Below the pieces are notes generated by a model. That model saw only the letters and a list, made by a program, of their open reading frames with translations, was not told the origin of the DNA and searched no databases. Positions 6,168 through 6,275 of a stretch of 6,275 nucleotides of DNA are shown here, piece by piece. The stretch covers positions 1 to 6,275 of the forward strand of contig CALFVE010000194.1 in the NCBI GenBank assembly GCA_937928475.1, in the 5' to 3' direction. Position numbers and translations under genes: made by a program. Origin of the DNA: an uncultured bacterium (GTDB lineage Bacteria > Armatimonadota > Zipacnadia > Zipacnadales > Zipacnadaceae). Numbering within the stretch: position 1 is the stretch's first letter; each line of letters begins with the position of its first letter.

Positions 6168-6275
6168 CTACCCGCCGACCTGCTTCCCACAGTTGGGGCA
6201 GAACTTGGCGCCGGGGGGCAGCTGCGTGCCGCACTCGCACTGGCGTGGCGCCAGACTCGCGCCGCAGTTGGGGCA
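6168..6275 (-). CDS. Zinc-ribbon protein, C-terminal end only (partial)
   Basis: The last 35 codons of a gene that enters from beyond the right edge, ending in TAG at 6170-6168. The visible residues start CPNCG and continue with QCECG, then AKFCPNCGKQVGG. The six cysteines (1, 4, 13, 15, 26, 29 of the visible part) form the second knuckle of one zinc ribbon and a complete second ribbon, as in the double zinc ribbon (DZR) family common at the C-terminus of bacterial proteins. The first knuckle of the last ribbon is CxC rather than CxxC. These domains bind structural zinc and often follow a membrane-associated or SPFH-type N-terminal part, but that part is outside the window, so the function is unknown. 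A single short ORF could be coincidental, but the cysteine spacing and the clean C-terminus make it convincing. Confidence 0.82.
   Translation of the reverse strand, partial: CPNCGASLAPRQCECGTQLPPGAKFCPNCGKQVGG

Noticed and set aside
69..6170. Reassigned TGA codon as the reason for all-TAG stops
   Set aside because: The complete genes show no in-frame TGA and use TGG for Trp, so the standard code explains them.

Overview
The window is GC-rich, and all of its genes lie on the minus strand, so transcription runs from high to low coordinates. In transcription order it holds: the C-terminal end of a zinc-ribbon protein, cut by the window edge (6168-6275); a complete sugar phosphate isomerase/epimerase-type TIM-barrel protein (5214-6065); a large secreted multidomain protein of about 1250 residues (1339-5091); and a lipoprotein made of three carboxypeptidase-regulatory-like beta-sandwich domains (69-1238). 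A long hairpin follows the lipoprotein gene at the left edge (5-60).

No marker gene fixes the taxon. High GC, strong AAGGAGG-type ribosome binding sites, a large extracellular protein rich in CARDB and carboxypeptidase-regulatory-like domains, an IolE-like isomerase and a double-zinc-ribbon protein together are compatible with an environmental diderm such as Armatimonadota, or with Planctomycetota or Chloroflexota. This is an inference of low confidence. There is no mobile element, CRISPR array, tRNA or rRNA.

The most distinctive part is the pair 1339-5091 and 69-1238. The large protein has a signal peptide, a probable seven-bladed beta-propeller, two CARDB-like Ig folds, three carboxypeptidase-regulatory-like domains and an unrecognised C-terminal region of about 250 residues. 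The next gene encodes a lipid-anchored protein built from the same type of regulatory-like domain. The gap between them is 100 bases and shows no terminator, whereas the other three stop codons are each followed within 5-8 bases by a hairpin. The two are therefore likely co-transcribed, and their products may act together at the cell surface. The ligand and the purpose cannot be read from the sequence.

The isomerase keeps the full set of metal-binding residues expected of the xylose-isomerase-like TIM barrel family, but its substrate cannot be assigned. Nothing in the window is demonstrably a new system. The best leads are the orphan C-terminal domain with its lipoprotein neighbour, similar hairpins directly before the ribosome binding sites of both surface-protein genes, and the use of TAG by all four visible stop codons.
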